In this document: positions 63,981 through 64,000 of the stretch, in pieces | Numbering within the stretch: position 1 is the first letter of the stretch | Layout of the letters: every line of letters starts with the position of its first letter | Origin: Enterococcus plantarum | Lineage (GTDB): Bacteria > Bacillota > Bacilli > Lactobacillales > Enterococcaceae | DNA length: 64,000 bases | NCBI RefSeq assembly: GCF_001730295.1 | Contig: NZ_MIKA01000050.1 | Location: 1 to 64,000 of the forward strand | Direction of reading: 5' to 3' | Made by a program: the position numbers and the translations under genes | The notes under the pieces: model-generated | The model's database searches: none | What the model was told of the DNA's origin: nothing | What the model saw: the letters and a program-made list of their open reading frames with translations, nothing else

Positions 63981-64000
63981 ATGAAAGAATATAATTTAAA
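63981..64000 (+). CDS. pstB: Start of the pstB ATPase gene, cut by the window end
   Basis: AGGGGAATCAG precedes ATG 63981, which opens MKEYNL. Only six codons are visible. Position right after pstA makes the phosphate-transport ATPase the expected gene. Confidence 0.6.

Overview
The window looks like chromosomal DNA of a low-GC Gram-positive coccus, most likely an Enterococcus. The evidence is the low GC content, strong GGAGG ribosome sites, occasional TTG/GTG starts, a class II preQ1 riboswitch ahead of queT, LPxTG-type surface proteins, and the housekeeping run comFA-comFC-hpf-secA-prfB-ftsEX-pst. Species cannot be fixed from sequence alone. No search was run; family names rest on recognising motifs.

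Positions 1-9400 form an accessory island that reads as a type VII secretion (T7SS) effector/immunity locus. It opens inside a tandem array of about 850-bp units. Each unit pairs a small membrane-anchored DUF1310-like protein (putative immunity) with the first ~118 residues of a lipase toxin. Only the last unit (4084-5370) carries the whole toxin: an N-terminal lipase with a GHSQ elbow and a C-terminal helical half, followed by two small helical partner proteins. This is the layout of reverse-domain T7SS lipases such as staphylococcal TslA. Downstream lie broken relatives of other T7SS genes (a DUF443/TsaI-like immunity gene and a DUF3130/Lap1-like gene), a bacteriocin-like secreted precursor, and much decayed DNA. 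The T7SS machine itself is not in the window.

Positions 9800-16100 hold a ParA-type ATPase with a small partner, a NUDIX hydrolase coupled to a PLD-helicase-DUF3427 protein (possible defence or repair pair), and two ~105-nt structured RNAs exactly 300 bp apart. The helices of these RNAs are kept by compensatory changes.

Positions 16133-22822 encode a 2229-residue cell-wall adhesin with eleven near-identical ~131-residue domains. Part of the run arose by duplication of a four-domain block.

From about 23.2 kb the DNA is mostly core: pgl, clpX, ysxC, a small SPJ_0845-like gene, yidD, a ROK kinase, a DUF1307 lipoprotein and a large BspA-like secreted protein. Then come a complete branched-chain amino acid ABC operon (livJHMGF plus a CBS/ACT protein) and a three-gene sortase operon whose substrate has an unusual VKNTG sorting motif. 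These are followed by DUF2969, tRNA-Tyr and tRNA-Gln, a TetR regulator divergent from a giant BadF/BcrA-type activase, a GntR regulator, queT with its riboswitch, an SDR, a Tad2-like DUF2829 gene beside yigZ, an orphan PTS IIB, comFA/comFC, hpf, secA, prfB (with its programmed +1 frameshift), ftsEX, cls and pstSCA(B). The pst genes have a PHO-box-like array between pstS and pstC.

Three non-coding repeat families stand out: the T7SS cassettes, a long hairpin leader shared by livJ and pstC, and a GGGACA...TGTCCC intergenic repeat.
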